From NCBI RefSeq assembly GCF_000763575.1, contig NZ_CP009170.1:1203501-1267500 (forward strand): DNA of 64,000 nt, read 5' to 3'. This DNA is from Thermoanaerobacter kivui. Lineage in GTDB: Bacteria; Bacillota; Thermoanaerobacteria; Thermoanaerobacterales; Thermoanaerobacteraceae. Made by a program: the position numbers and the translations under genes. Below, in pieces: positions 27,235 to 36,967 of the stretch (positions within the stretch are counted from its first letter, which is position 1; the number at the start of each line of letters is the position of its first letter). The notes under the pieces were generated by a model. It saw only the letters and a program-made list of their open reading frames with translations, searched no databases and was not told the origin of the DNA.

Positions 27235-27260
27235 AAAGCGTGCACAAAGCACGCTTTTTT
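27235..27260. terminator. Hairpin after rny
   Basis: Stem AAAGCGTGC / GCACGCTTT with a five-base loop between the rny stop and the IS607 left end. The longer T-run is on the + strand; on the - strand the rny transcript would end in a shorter T-run followed by TTTT a few bases on. Confidence 0.55.
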
Positions 27261-27272
27261 TCAAAACCTTAT

Positions 27273-28799
27273 TTATTTAGCATAATCAATCGCTATTGTC
27301 TCTCTTATTACAATTACTTTTATTTGACCTGGATATTCAACTTCTTCTTCAATCTTTTTACTTATGTTTCGAGCCAAAATCACAATATCTTCATCACTAA
27401 TCATTTCAGGTTTTACCATAATCCTGATTTCACGTCCTGCCTGTATAGCATAGGATTTTTCTACACCTTCAAAAGAATTTGCAATTTCCTCTAATTTGTT
27501 CAACCTTTTGATATAAGCTTCTAAAGCTTCCCTTCTCGCACCTGGTCGCGCAGCCGAAATTGCATCAGCTGCTTGAACCAAAACTGCTTCTACAGTTTGA
27601 GGCTCAACATCGTTATGATGAGCCATTATAGCGTGAATGACAGCATCAGACTCGTGATACTTTTTTGCCAGTTCTGCACCTATCATGACATGTGGTCCTT
27701 CTATTTCGTGGTCCACAGCTTTACCAATATCATGTAAGAGCCCTGCTCTTTTTGCAATTGCCGCATCAGCACGTAATTCATAAGCCATAAGTCCTGCTAA
27801 GTGGGCAACTTCAATAGAATGTTTTAACACGTTTTGACCGTAACTGGTTCTAAATTTAAGCCTTCCAAGCAATTTGATTAGTTCGGGATGTAAACCGTGA
27901 ACTCCTACTTCAAAAGCAGCTTCCTCTCCCGCTTTGCTTATCATATTGTCTACTTCTTTTTTAGCTTTTTCCACCATTTCTTCTATTCTGGCGGGATGTA
28001 TTCTCCCGTCTTCAATCAATTTTTCCAATGCAATTCGCGCTATTTCCCTGCGTATTGGGTCAAAGCCAGAAATAACAACAGCTTCAGGAGTATCATCTAT
28101 AATAAGGTCAATTCCTGTCAATGTCTCTAATGTTCTTATATTTCTACCTTCCCTTCCGATTATTCGACCTTTCATTTCATCATTGGGAAGGGTAACAACA
28201 GAGACAGTTGTTTCTGCAGCGTGGTCTGCTGCGCATCTTTGAATAGCGCTGCTTATTATCTCTCTTGCTTTTATCTCTGCTTCTTCTCTTGCCTTATTTT
28301 CTATCTCTTTAATCATTATTGCCATTTCATGTTTTATGTCTTTTTGTACGTCTTCTAACAAAATGGCTTTTGCTTCCTCACGGCTTAAACCCGAAATTCT
28401 CTCTAATTCTTCTATTTCTTTTTGATGAAGCACTGAAATTTGTTCTTCTAACTGTTGAATTTCTTTCTGTTTTTGTTCTAAAAAACTTTCTTTTTGCTCT
28501 AAAGTTTCAGCTCTTCTGTCAAGAGTTTCTTCTTTTTGAATAAGCCTTCTTTCTAACCTCTGCAGCTCGCCTCTGCGGTCTCTTATTTCCTTTTCAAGGT
28601 CGGAGCGCATTTTATGAATTTCTTCTTTTGCCTCTAATAACAGCTCTCTTTTTTTATTTTCACCATCTCGTTTTGCAGTTTCCAAGATGGTTCGCGCTAA
28701 GTCTTCGGCACTTTTTATTTTGGACTCAGCAATGGTCTTTCTTGCAAAATAGCCAATTAAAAGACCGACTACTGTTGTAATAAGTGCTGTGATTATCAA
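27273..28799 (-). CDS. rny: Ribonuclease Y
   Basis: 508 residues from TTG 28799. A membrane anchor ([13 protein letters not shown]) is followed by a long Glu/Arg/Gln-rich coiled coil (about residues 30-190), a KH domain with [15 protein letters not shown] and an HD domain with [17 protein letters not shown]. It is the main endonuclease initiating mRNA decay in many Firmicutes, held at the membrane. A perfect AAGGAGG lies at 28824-28830, 24 bases from the TTG but nine bases from an in-frame ATT at 28812-28814, which would add SYVGL to the membrane segment. The true start may therefore be ATT. Confidence 0.96.
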   Translation of the reverse strand: MIITALITTVVGLLIGYFARKTIAESKIKSAEDLARTILETAKRDGENKKRELLLEAKEEIHKMRSDLEKEIRDRRGELQRLERRLIQKEETLDRRAETLEQKESFLEQKQKEIQQLEEQISVLHQKEIEELERISGLSREEAKAILLEDVQKDIKHEMAIMIKEIENKAREEAEIKAREIISSAIQRCAADHAAETTVSVVTLPNDEMKGRIIGREGRNIRTLETLTGIDLIIDDTPEAVVISGFDPIRREIARIALEKLIEDGRIHPARIEEMVEKAKKEVDNMISKAGEEAAFEVGVHGLHPELIKLLGRLKFRTSYGQNVLKHSIEVAHLAGLMAYELRADAAIAKRAGLLHDIGKAVDHEIEGPHVMIGAELAKKYHESDAVIHAIMAHHNDVEPQTVEAVLVQAADAISAARPGARREALEAYIKRLNKLEEIANSFEGVEKSYAIQAGREIRIMVKPEMISDEDIVILARNISKKIEEEVEYPGQIKVIVIRETIAIDYAK

Positions 28800-28878
28800 T
28801 CCAACATAGCTAATATTCTTACACCTCCTTAGTTGATATTCATATTTTATTTTAGACCCTTTTCAAAATTATGTCAAG

Positions 28879-29481
28879 TTATAAATCCTCTTTCCTAAAG
28901 GCACTGTTGATGCTTTCTATTTGAAATCCATTTCTGTAAAGATAACTTTTGAACTTTCTGATATCATCTCCTGGCTTTAATTTTTTTTGAGCTATCTTTT
29001 TTATCACTTCTATTTCTATTTCATCTGTATAAATATTATTTAAATTTTGCTGTATTAATTCCTTGTACACTCCTCTTTTTAAAAGTTCATTAAAAATTCT
29101 CAATTTGCTGTAATGTTGATTCATTTTTTGTTCAATAAATAGTTTGGTATACATTTCATCATTGAGATAGTTGTATTCCTTGAGTTTTTCAATCACTTTT
29201 TCTATTATTGCATCAGGAAATTGTTTTAGTTTTAATTTTTGAAGTAGTTCATGTTCTGTCAACATTCTTCGTGACAATAATTTAAATGCATATTCTTTAG
29301 CCTGTTTTTCAGCAAAATAGTTTACATAATAATTATACTGTTTACTATCTATTTCCATGCCTTCCTCAATACCTAAATGGTTTAAATCCTGCAAAGTACA
29401 GCTAAAAGCGTATTTCCCATCTATATAAATATTGTATTTATTAAGATTTTTCTTTTGCTTTTCTATCAATGTTATAACCAT
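28879..29481 (-). CDS. recX: Regulatory protein RecX
   Basis: 200 residues, made of three-helix repeats: KEYAFKLLSRRMLTEHELLQKL, AIIEKVIEKLKEYNYLNDEMYTKLF and the ELLKRGV repeat are visible. RecX binds along the RecA filament and modulates recombinase activity. Its position 48 bases after recA in the same orientation supports the call. A short GC hairpin between the two (29515-29530) may lower recX expression relative to recA. Confidence 0.92.
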   Translation of the reverse strand: MVITLIEKQKKNLNKYNIYIDGKYAFSCTLQDLNHLGIEEGMEIDSKQYNYYVNYFAEKQAKEYAFKLLSRRMLTEHELLQKLKLKQFPDAIIEKVIEKLKEYNYLNDEMYTKLFIEQKMNQHYSKLRIFNELLKRGVYKELIQQNLNNIYTDEIEIEVIKKIAQKKLKPGDDIRKFKSYLYRNGFQIESINSAFRKEDL

Positions 29482-29514
29482 ATGCTTTTCTTCTCCTTCT
29501 CTTTAACAAAATAA

Positions 29515-29530
29515 ACCCCACAAAAGGGGT
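29515..29530 (-). terminator. Weak hairpin between recA and recX
   Basis: ACCCC/GGGGT stem with a short loop, followed on the - strand by TTATTTTG. It overlaps the recA stop and is likely a partial terminator or attenuator. Confidence 0.4.
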
Positions 29531-30555
29531 CATTCGATGTCGCTATCACCGGAAGATTTTATCTTATTGTAAGCAAGATTGAAATTTTCTCTGATTTTTC
29601 TTTCAATCTCATCGGCAATTTCTTTGTTTTCTTTTAAAAATTGCTTAGCATTTTCTCTCCCTTGGCCTAATCTTATATCTCCATAAGAATACCAAGCTCC
29701 ACTTTTTTCTATGATATCTATGCTTGTTCCTATATCTAGAAGACTTCCCTCTCTCGAAATTCCTTCACCGTACATTATATCAAATTCCGCTTGTTTAAAA
29801 GGAGGGGCGACTTTGTTTTTTACCACTCTTACCCGTGTCCTATTACCGACTATTTCATTTCCTTGTTTTATTGCATCTACTTTTCTCACGTCTAACCTGA
29901 TTGTGGCATAAAATTTCAATGCTCTTCCACCTGGAGTTGTCTCAGGATTTCCAAACATAACTCCAACCTTTTCTCTAAGCTGATTTATAAAAACGACTAT
30001 AGTCTTCGATTTGCTTGTAACCCCTGATAATTTTCTCAATGCTTGAGACATTAACCTGGCTTGTAATCCCACATGGCTATCACCCATGTCACCATCAATT
30101 TCTGCTTTAGGTACCAAAGCGGCGACTGAGTCTATGACTATGATGTCAACAGCACCACTCCTTACAAGAGCTTCCGCAATTTCCAATGCCTGTTCTCCTG
30201 TATCAGGCTGAGCTACCAATAATTCATCTACATTTACCCCAAGATTTTTTGCATATACAGGGTCAAGGGCATGTTCTGCATCTATAAAAGCTCCTGTTCC
30301 TCCCATTTTTTGAGCTTCTGCTATCATATGTAAAGCTAAAGTAGTCTTTCCTGAGGATTCCGGTCCAAAAATTTCTATTATCCTGCCTCTTGGTATACCG
30401 CCGACGCCTAATGCAATATCTAACTCAAGTGAACCACTGGGTATTACTTCTACATTTAACTTTGCAGCATCTCCCAATCGCATTATTGAACCTTTGCCAA
30501 ACTGCCTCTCTATTTGACTTAAAGCTATTTCTAATGCCTTTTGCTTTTCAATCAT
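29530..30555 (-). CDS. recA: Recombinase RecA
   Basis: 341 residues; ATP-dependent strand exchange and SOS co-protease. Walker [16 protein letters not shown], the [26 protein letters not shown] region, loop L2 [18 protein letters not shown] and the C-terminal domain are all canonical. AGGAGG precedes the ATG. The upstream 70 bases hold a consensus promoter (30606-30634) and an AAACCT-CTGA-AGGTTT palindrome (30573-30588) that could be an operator. cinA-recA order is the same as in Bacillus and Streptococcus. Confidence 0.98.
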   Translation of the reverse strand: MIEKQKALEIALSQIERQFGKGSIMRLGDAAKLNVEVIPSGSLELDIALGVGGIPRGRIIEIFGPESSGKTTLALHMIAEAQKMGGTGAFIDAEHALDPVYAKNLGVNVDELLVAQPDTGEQALEIAEALVRSGAVDIIVIDSVAALVPKAEIDGDMGDSHVGLQARLMSQALRKLSGVTSKSKTIVVFINQLREKVGVMFGNPETTPGGRALKFYATIRLDVRKVDAIKQGNEIVGNRTRVRVVKNKVAPPFKQAEFDIMYGEGISREGSLLDIGTSIDIIEKSGAWYSYGDIRLGQGRENAKQFLKENKEIADEIERKIRENFNLAYNKIKSSGDSDIE

Positions 30556-30572
30556 CCATTATTTACCTCCTA

Positions 30573-30588
30573 AAACCTCTGAAGGTTT
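30573..30588. promoter_or_regulatory. Palindrome between the recA promoter and start
   Basis: AAACCT-CTGA-AGGTTT, located between the -10 element and the ribosome binding site of recA. It does not match the Bacillus LexA box GAACnnnnGTTC; an operator role is inferred from position only. Confidence 0.35.
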
Positions 30589-30605
30589 GTTAATTTGTTA
30601 AATTA

Positions 30606-30634
30606 ATTATATATTAACCGATAGAACTAGTCAA
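30606..30634 (-). promoter_or_regulatory. recA promoter
   Basis: On the - strand TTGACT (30634-30629), a 17-base spacer and TATAAT (30611-30606). The -35 overlaps the cinA stop codon, so recA can be transcribed apart from cinA. Confidence 0.8.
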
Positions 30635-31868
30635 TTTTTATTCCTAATAAGTATTTTCTTACAATATCTAAAGCGTGCAATACTGTTCGCGCTCTTATTC
30701 GACTTCTATTTCCCCTTAGCATAAATTTTTTTACATACACATCTTTGTTAGTGGCAAAACCAACATACACTAAGCCTACAGGTTTTTCGGGGGTACCGCC
30801 AGTAGGTCCCGCAATTCCTGTAGTAGATATGCCAAAATCTGAATGTGCAATTTTTCTTACATTCTGTGCCATTTCTTTTGCGGTCTCTAAACTCACCGCT
30901 CCATAATTTTCAAGGGTTGATTTTTTTACTCCTAATATGCTTTCTTTTGCTTCATTGCTATAGGATACTACACCTAATTTAAATACTTTTGAAGCGCCAG
31001 GCACGTCTGTAATTTTACCGGATAGTTGTCCACCTGTACAAGATTCAGCAGTTGCTAGAGTTAGGTTATTTTTTTGAAGTAATTTCACCACCACATCTTC
31101 CATATTTTCCTTATCAACAGCGTATATATATTCTCCAAGAATGCCTCGCATTTTTGATTCCATATCTTCTATCATCTTTAAGGTTTCATCCTCATTATGA
31201 CCTTTTGCAGTGATTCTCAAAGTCACATAGCCATCTCCTAGAAGAGGAGCAACAGTTGGATTGGAATTAAAAAGCAGAGGTTTTACTAATTCTTCTACTT
31301 TTGATTCTCCCAAGCCAAATATTTTAAGAACTCTAGACTTTATGATTTCACTGGTTTTGCTTTTTAAGTAAGGATAAACTGCTTCTTCAAACATTGGGAT
31401 AAGTTCAGAAGGAGGTCCAGGCAAAATAACTATAATCTTATTATCTTTTTCTATAATACATCCAGGAGCTGTTCCATTTTTGTTTGGCAAAATATTTGCT
31501 CCTTCAGGAAAAAGCGCTTGTTTATAATTATTTGGGGTGGGCTTTTGACCCAATCTTTCAAAGAATTTTTCTATCCAGTCTTTCGCTTCTTTGTTTTCAA
31601 TGAGAGGAAGCCTCAAAAAAGAAGCCACTGTTTCTTTGGTGATATCATCTGCAGTAGGGCCTAATCCTCCTGTTGTTATGATAAGGTCAGACCGCTTAAA
31701 AGCAATATTTAAACACTCTTTTAATCTTCCTTCGTTATCTCCAACATTTGTGTGAAAATAAATATCTATTCCCAAAAGTGCAAGCTTTTCAGATAAATAC
31801 TTAGCATTAGTATTGACAATTTGACCCAATAAAAGTTCAGTTCCGACTGAAATGATTTCTCCTTTCAA
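30627..31868 (-). CDS. cinA: CinA-family competence/damage-inducible protein (NMN amidohydrolase)
   Basis: 413 residues, two domains. The N-terminal MoaB/MogA-like domain has ISVGTELLLGQIVNTN and TTGGLGPTADDITKE. The C-terminal CinA domain has TAESCTGGQLSGKITDVPG and STTGIAGPTGGTPEKPVGLV, with the Ser and Lys of the NMN deamidase site. Such proteins recycle nicotinamide mononucleotide or ADP-ribose. Start is TTG 31868 after GAGGTG. It lies between pgsA and recA. Confidence 0.94.
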   Translation of the reverse strand: MKGEIISVGTELLLGQIVNTNAKYLSEKLALLGIDIYFHTNVGDNEGRLKECLNIAFKRSDLIITTGGLGPTADDITKETVASFLRLPLIENKEAKDWIEKFFERLGQKPTPNNYKQALFPEGANILPNKNGTAPGCIIEKDNKIIVILPGPPSELIPMFEEAVYPYLKSKTSEIIKSRVLKIFGLGESKVEELVKPLLFNSNPTVAPLLGDGYVTLRITAKGHNEDETLKMIEDMESKMRGILGEYIYAVDKENMEDVVVKLLQKNNLTLATAESCTGGQLSGKITDVPGASKVFKLGVVSYSNEAKESILGVKKSTLENYGAVSLETAKEMAQNVRKIAHSDFGISTTGIAGPTGGTPEKPVGLVYVGFATNKDVYVKKFMLRGNRSRIRARTVLHALDIVRKYLLGIKID

Positions 31869-31884
31869 TTAAAACACCTCTATT

Positions 31885-32421
31885 TCAATTTACAAATAGA
31901 TCTTTAGATTTTACAAGATAATCTACACCTGAGTATATTGTTAAAATTAAAGCGATATAGACCATAATAGTGGCAAAAGGGAAATTTATAAGACTAAAAG
32001 GATAGTTATTAAGCATTAAAGTGATGACTGCTATCATTTGAAAAGTAGTTTTATATTTTCCGTAATTACTGGCAGCAATGACAACTCCTTTGTCAGCTGC
32101 AACTGTCCGTATGCCTGTTATTAAAAATTCCCTTGCTAATATAACTACTACAATCCAACTTTGAATGCGTCCCATTTGAACAAGTGCTACTAAAGCAGAT
32201 GAAACCATTATTTTATCTACCAAAGGGTCCATGAACTTACCAAAATTAGTTATTTGGTTAAATCTTCGAGCTATATATCCGTCAATTTTGTCAGTCAGTG
32301 CAGCAAAAGCAAACACAGTGGCTGCTACAACGTCCTTATAAGGTAAATTGGTAAACATAAAAAACATAAATATAGGTATTAAAAAAAGCCTTAGCATTGT
32401 AATTTTGTTTGCTAAATTCAT
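31885..32421 (-). CDS. pgsA: CDP-diacylglycerol--glycerol-3-phosphate 3-phosphatidyltransferase
   Basis: 178 residues, about four to five membrane segments. It makes phosphatidylglycerophosphate for anionic phospholipids. The CDP-alcohol transferase motif D(x)2DG(x)2AR(x)8G(x)3D(x)3D is visible as LTDKIDGYIARRF then NFGKFMDPLVDK. ATG 32421 gives [18 protein letters not shown], the usual N-terminus, about eight bases after GGTGGGGG; an upstream in-frame ATG at 32427 is too close. The start overlaps the rimO stop (TGATG), so coupling is likely. Confidence 0.95.
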   Translation of the reverse strand: MNLANKITMLRLFLIPIFMFFMFTNLPYKDVVAATVFAFAALTDKIDGYIARRFNQITNFGKFMDPLVDKIMVSSALVALVQMGRIQSWIVVVILAREFLITGIRTVAADKGVVIAASNYGKYKTTFQMIAVITLMLNNYPFSLINFPFATIMVYIALILTIYSGVDYLVKSKDLFVN

Positions 32422-33731
32422 CAACATTCCCCCACCAAATCGTACTCATAAGCATCTGTTACCGTGACTGTAACAAAGTGGCCTGGCATAAGCTTTTTGT
32501 CACTTTTTACATAGACGTTTCCGTCAATTTCAGGGGCATCCATATAACTTCTGCCATAATATATTCCGTCTTCATATCCTTCAATTAACACTTCTAATTG
32601 AGTTCCAATTTTTGAAAGATTATTTTGGTAAGAAATGTCCTTTTGTATTTCCATGATTTCTTGTTGTCTTTTAATTTTAACACTTTTTTTAATTTGGGGT
32701 TTCATGTTATAAGATTTAGTCCCTTCTTCTCTGGAATAAATGAACACACCTACCCTTTCAAACTTTTTATCTTTTATAAACTGTTTTAAGTCTTCAAATT
32801 CTTCTTCTGTTTCTCCTGGAAAACCTACTATAAAAGTTGTGCGTATGACCATGCCTGGAATACTGCGAAGTTTATTTATAACCTCCTCTATTTTTTGTCT
32901 ATTGGTATTTCTGTTCATTCTTTTAAGCACGTCATTATGAGAGTGCTGCAGTGGAATATCTATATATTTTACAACTTTTTCGTTTGCCCTCATTTCTTCT
33001 ACAAGTTCATCTGTCACACTATCGGGATACGCATAAAGTAGTCTTATCCACTTTAAACCTTCAATTTGTGAAAGCTCTCTTAGAAGCTGTGGAAGCATAA
33101 ATTGTTTATAAATATCTATACCGTACTTTGTGGTGTCTTGAGCAATCAATATAAGTTCTTTTACTCCTATTTTTGCAAGGTCTTGCGCTTCTTCTATTAT
33201 ATCTTCCATTTTACGGCTTTTATACCGCCCTCTGAGTTTTGGTATTATGCAAAAAGAACAGGAATTACTACAACCCTCCGCAATTTTTAAATAAGCATAA
33301 TAATGGGGGGTACTCAACACTCGCTTTATACCTTCATCCTTTAACAAATTTGCATGGCCATACTCTAAAACAATTTTCCCTTTTTCTACCTCTTCGATTA
33401 CTTCCGCAATTTTAGTAAAATCTCCTGTCCCTATGACAGCATCTAATTCTGGCAATTCTTTTAACAGTTCCTTGTTGTATCTTTCTGATAGACATCCAGT
33501 AGCTATGAGATATTTTAACCTGCGATTTTTCAATTTTCCCATTTCAATTATATACTGTATTGATTCTCTTTTTGCTTCCTCTATAAAACCGCAGGTGTTT
33601 ATAATGAGTATATCGGCTTTGCTTTCTTCACTTACAATGTTATAGCCTTTCTCCTTTAAAATCCCTATCATTTTTTCAGAATCAACAGTGTTTTTTGGAC
33701 AGCCAAGAGAAATTATTCCTACATTTTTCAT
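32421..33731 (-). CDS. rimO: Ribosomal protein S12 methylthiotransferase RimO
   Basis: 436 residues; radical-SAM enzyme that methylthiolates an Asp of ribosomal protein S12. UPF0004 cysteines are in [23 protein letters not shown] and ATGCLSERY, the radical-SAM CxxxCxxC in [20 protein letters not shown], and a TRAM domain lies at the end. [12 protein letters not shown] distinguishes it from the MiaB paralogue at 8250-9665. Its stop codon overlaps the pgsA start, and the run rimO-pgsA-cinA-recA looks like one unit with an internal recA promoter. Confidence 0.96.
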   Translation of the reverse strand: MKNVGIISLGCPKNTVDSEKMIGILKEKGYNIVSEESKADILIINTCGFIEEAKRESIQYIIEMGKLKNRRLKYLIATGCLSERYNKELLKELPELDAVIGTGDFTKIAEVIEEVEKGKIVLEYGHANLLKDEGIKRVLSTPHYYAYLKIAEGCSNSCSFCIIPKLRGRYKSRKMEDIIEEAQDLAKIGVKELILIAQDTTKYGIDIYKQFMLPQLLRELSQIEGLKWIRLLYAYPDSVTDELVEEMRANEKVVKYIDIPLQHSHNDVLKRMNRNTNRQKIEEVINKLRSIPGMVIRTTFIVGFPGETEEEFEDLKQFIKDKKFERVGVFIYSREEGTKSYNMKPQIKKSVKIKRQQEIMEIQKDISYQNNLSKIGTQLEVLIEGYEDGIYYGRSYMDAPEIDGNVYVKSDKKLMPGHFVTVTVTDAYEYDLVGEC

Positions 33732-33756
33732 TTCAGTTCCCCTTCTACGTCAAGAT

Positions 33757-35889
33757 TTAATTTTCCAGCAGTTTTTTTATTTCTTCTTTAGATAAAAGAA
33801 TTTGCCGAGGTTTAGAACCATCATAACCACTTATGATTCCCTTTTGTTCTAATTGGTCTATGATACGGGCAGCTCTTGCATAACCGATTCTCAGCCTTCT
33901 TTGCAACATGGAAATAGAAGCCTGTCCTGTTTCTAAAATTACAGAAATAGCATCTTGTAAGAGTTCATCCTCTTGTTGTTCATAGGATTTAGTATCGTTT
34001 TTTGATTCAATCTCTATTCTTTCGTACTGTGGCTGGGAATGAGTCTTTAAAAAGTTGACAACAGCTTCTACTTCTTCTTCCGATATAAAAGCCCCTTGAA
34101 CTCTTATTGGTTTTGATTCTCCAATAGGATTAAAAAGCATATCCCCTTTCCCTAAAAGTTTTTCTGCTCCTGCCATGTCGAGAATAGTTCGAGAATCAAT
34201 TTGAGAAGATACCGCAAAAGAAATTCTGGAAGGTATATTTGCCTTAATAACCCCTGTAATTACATCAACAGAAGGCCTTTGTGTAGCAATTACAAGATGG
34301 ATACCGGCTGCTCTTGCCATTTGTGCTAGTCTAAATATATACTCTTCTACCTCTGCTGGTGATACCATCATTAGGTCAGAAAGCTCATCTATTATAATTA
34401 CTATTTTATATAAGCTGTTTTCCTTGTATTTTTCGTTAAAACTGTCTATGTCTCTTACCCCATGTTCTGCAAACAAAGTATATCTTTTAGTCATTTCTTG
34501 AACAGCCCAATTTAAAACTCCAGCAGCTTTTTTTGGATCTGTAACAACAGGGGTGAGAAGGTGAGGAATTCCATTGTAAATATTTAATTCAACAACCTTA
34601 GGGTCAATCAATATCATCTTTACTCCTTGAGGTGAAGCTTTGTATAAAAGGCTTACTATAAGGGAATTAATGCAAACACTTTTACCTGAGCCCGTCGCAC
34701 CAGCTATAAGCAAGTGAGGCATTTTAGCTAAATCTGCTATAACTATATTACCTGCAATGTCTTTTCCTAAAGCAATCGCTAAATTGGATTTAAAGTTTCT
34801 AAACTTTTTGCTATCTATCACTTCCCTAAGATAAACAGGAGAAATCTTTTCATTTGGTACTTCTATACCTACAGCTGACTTTCCAGGAATAGGAGCTTCT
34901 ATTCTTACAGAAGGAGCTGCAAGGCTTAAAGCGATGTCGTCAGTGAGACTCACAATTCTGCTAACTTTGACTCCTGCACTTGGTTGTAATTCGAAGCGAG
35001 TAATAGCAGGTCCTTTTGTGACCTGAATGACTTTTGCATCTACTCCAAAATTTTGAAGAGTCTCTTCTATTTTTCTGACTTTTTCCATTAAAAGTTCGTT
35101 TTTTATTTTAGGTGGTGGTATAGCTTCTCTTAAAAGAGTTATAGGAGGACGCATGTATTCGCTTTTTAATTCCTCTTCATCTTTTATACTTTTTTCATAG
35201 ACTTTTCTCTCTTCATCCACATGCTCTATTATGTCATTTTTTTTATTTTCAACCAAGTCTTCTTCTGGAATTCTTTCCTCCTCCAATTCAGGAGAAAGTT
35301 CTTCTTTTTTTATAGCTAACATTTCATTATCTGTCTCTTTTCTTTTCTTTAACTTTGTGGTTTTGTTTTTTACGTTATTATATATTATCTTAGTGAGGGT
35401 AACAAAAGACACATCAGTAATAAGCACTATGAAAATAATGAGAGAAGATATTATTAATATATAACTTCCTGTAATTCCTAAAAATTTCATTAAAAAATAT
35501 ACAAAAAATGCTGCAACTGCTCCACCACCCATATTATTTATGCCACTTTTATAAGCCTCTAAAAGGTATTCCTTTAGTCCTTTTTCAAAAGCAAAATAGT
35601 ATAGGTGGTCTAAACTGATAAGTGCCAAAAAAAGCCCGAATAGTGCTATCCCTTTATGTAATTTTATAAAATTTTGATTTTTAAAAAGGAACATCAAGGC
35701 AAATACAAAAATAAGAGCAGATATCACATAAGAACCTATGCCAAAAAAACCTTTTAAAAATATAGCTATGCTTTTTCCAAATGCACCTGTGGTATCAGTG
35801 TACAAACTGAGCAAAGAAATAAGAGTAAAAGCTAAAAATATAATTCCAATGACCTCGTTTTTAAGAGACTTTTGTTTTTTATCAATCAT
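33757..35889 (-). CDS. ftsK: DNA translocase FtsK/SpoIIIE
   Basis: 710 residues. Four hydrophobic segments fill about residues 1-165, a charged linker follows ([17 protein letters not shown] region, about 185-250), then the motor. Walker A is [17 protein letters not shown], with Walker [14 protein letters not shown], and the C-terminal winged-helix gamma domain includes [24 protein letters not shown]. The protein pumps chromosomal DNA through the division or sporulation septum. Its location matches B. subtilis spoIIIE next to ylzJ-tepA, and in a spore former it may serve both roles. It has its own promoter (35921-35949). Confidence 0.96.
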   Translation of the reverse strand: MIDKKQKSLKNEVIGIIFLAFTLISLLSLYTDTTGAFGKSIAIFLKGFFGIGSYVISALIFVFALMFLFKNQNFIKLHKGIALFGLFLALISLDHLYYFAFEKGLKEYLLEAYKSGINNMGGGAVAAFFVYFLMKFLGITGSYILIISSLIIFIVLITDVSFVTLTKIIYNNVKNKTTKLKKRKETDNEMLAIKKEELSPELEEERIPEEDLVENKKNDIIEHVDEERKVYEKSIKDEEELKSEYMRPPITLLREAIPPPKIKNELLMEKVRKIEETLQNFGVDAKVIQVTKGPAITRFELQPSAGVKVSRIVSLTDDIALSLAAPSVRIEAPIPGKSAVGIEVPNEKISPVYLREVIDSKKFRNFKSNLAIALGKDIAGNIVIADLAKMPHLLIAGATGSGKSVCINSLIVSLLYKASPQGVKMILIDPKVVELNIYNGIPHLLTPVVTDPKKAAGVLNWAVQEMTKRYTLFAEHGVRDIDSFNEKYKENSLYKIVIIIDELSDLMMVSPAEVEEYIFRLAQMARAAGIHLVIATQRPSVDVITGVIKANIPSRISFAVSSQIDSRTILDMAGAEKLLGKGDMLFNPIGESKPIRVQGAFISEEEVEAVVNFLKTHSQPQYERIEIESKNDTKSYEQQEDELLQDAISVILETGQASISMLQRRLRIGYARAARIIDQLEQKGIISGYDGSKPRQILLSKEEIKKLLEN

Positions 35890-35920
35890 AATACCACCTG
35901 TTTTTTATTTCTCTATAAAA

Positions 35921-35949
35921 ATTTTAGTATTAACCAAGCAAAATATCAA
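35921..35949 (-). promoter_or_regulatory. ftsK promoter
   Basis: On the - strand TTGATA (35949-35944), 17 bases, TAAAAT (35926-35921), about 30 bases before the ftsK start and just after the tepA-ylzJ terminator. Confidence 0.65.
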
Positions 35950-35980
35950 TAAAAAATAGATGTGTCCAAACACATCTATT
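35949..35980 (-). terminator. Terminator after ylzJ
   Basis: Stem AATAGATGTGT / ACACATCTATT with a four-base loop and a T-run on the - strand. The end of the T-run overlaps the ftsK -35 element. Confidence 0.85.
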
Positions 35981-35996
35981 ATAACACAAAGTTAGC

Positions 35997-36209
35997 TTAA
36001 TGTATATTTATTATACTTCCGGGACCATATCGTTTGTCAAGATAATCAAAAGGATTTGTAGAATACAACCTTTGGACCATAAAACTGCCATTTGGCAATC
36101 TTTCTACTAATAAGTGTTTGTTGTCCATCTTTAATTCTATATACTCACTTTTTATATCCTCTCGATGCCCAAAAATTAGTTCATAGGGAATTATGGTGTA
36201 CAGCATCAT
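35997..36209 (-). CDS. ylzJ: YlzJ-like small protein
   Basis: 70 residues, soluble, no known catalytic motif. [12 protein letters not shown] at the start and [24 protein letters not shown] fit the YlzJ family, found directly downstream of tepA in B. subtilis and other spore formers. The start overlaps the tepA stop (ATGATG). The function is unknown; the constant pairing with TepA suggests a related role. Confidence 0.82.
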   Translation of the reverse strand: MMLYTIIPYELIFGHREDIKSEYIELKMDNKHLLVERLPNGSFMVQRLYSTNPFDYLDKRYGPGSIINIH

Positions 36210-36910
36210 TTCTCCCCTTCCCTTTCTTTAATCATGGTATGTAGCCTTTTTAATGCCTCTTTAATACCTCCTATTTCGTCTATCAACCCATAATCCACTG
36301 CTTCTTTACCCACTAAAATAGTTCCTATGTCATTGGCCAATTCTCCGGTTTTAAGCATCAACTTCATAAAAACTTCTCTTTTTACTTTTGAATTTCTCAC
36401 TATGAATTCTACTATTCTGTCTTGCATTTTATTAAAATAATCAAAAGTCTGAGGGACTCCAACTACTAGCCCTGTCATTCTTATAGGGTGAATCGTCATT
36501 GTAGCACTGGGGACTATATAAGAATAATTTGCAGAGACTGCCAAAGGCACTCCAATACTGTGGCCTCCTCCTAATACTATTGATACTGTCGGTTTAGAAA
36601 GGCTTGCTATCATTTCAGAGATAGCTAGTCCCGCTTCTACATCTCCTCCTACAGTGTTAAGCAAAATCAGTACTCCTTTTATGTTAGGATTTTCCTCTAT
36701 AGCCACTAACTGAGGTATTATGTGCTCATACTTCGTAGTCTTGTTCTGCGGCGGCAATATCATGTGTCCCTCAATTTGCCCTATTATGGTAAGACAGTGA
36801 ATATCACTTTCAAAATTTGGAATATTTGTTTGTCCAAAATTTTTTAAGTTATCTTGTACTGGAGGAATAGCCTGAGGCTGCCCTGTTTCTTCGTTTTTTA
36901 AAAAATCCAT
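36206..36910 (-). CDS. tepA: ClpP-class serine protease TepA (translocation-enhancing protein)
   Basis: 234 residues, ClpP/SppA fold. The catalytic Ser is probably in [15 protein letters not shown], preceded by [22 protein letters not shown], with His in [15 protein letters not shown]. subtilis TepA (YmfB) supports protein export and SASP degradation in spores. GTG 36919 is in frame but overlaps the ribosome binding site; ATG 36910, ten bases from GGGAG, is preferred. Between dapG and ylzJ-ftsK, as in B. subtilis. Confidence 0.9.
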   Translation of the reverse strand: MDFLKNEETGQPQAIPPVQDNLKNFGQTNIPNFESDIHCLTIIGQIEGHMILPPQNKTTKYEHIIPQLVAIEENPNIKGVLILLNTVGGDVEAGLAISEMIASLSKPTVSIVLGGGHSIGVPLAVSANYSYIVPSATMTIHPIRMTGLVVGVPQTFDYFNKMQDRIVEFIVRNSKVKREVFMKLMLKTGELANDIGTILVGKEAVDYGLIDEIGGIKEALKRLHTMIKEREGEK

Positions 36911-36936
36911 GTCAATCACACTCCCACAATATAGTA

Positions 36937-36962
36937 TAAAAAAAAAAGCGCATAATATGCGC
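36937..36962 (-). terminator. Terminator after dapG
   Basis: Palindrome GCGCATATTATGCGC on the - strand followed by about ten T residues. Confidence 0.9.
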
Positions 36963-36967
36963 CTCGC

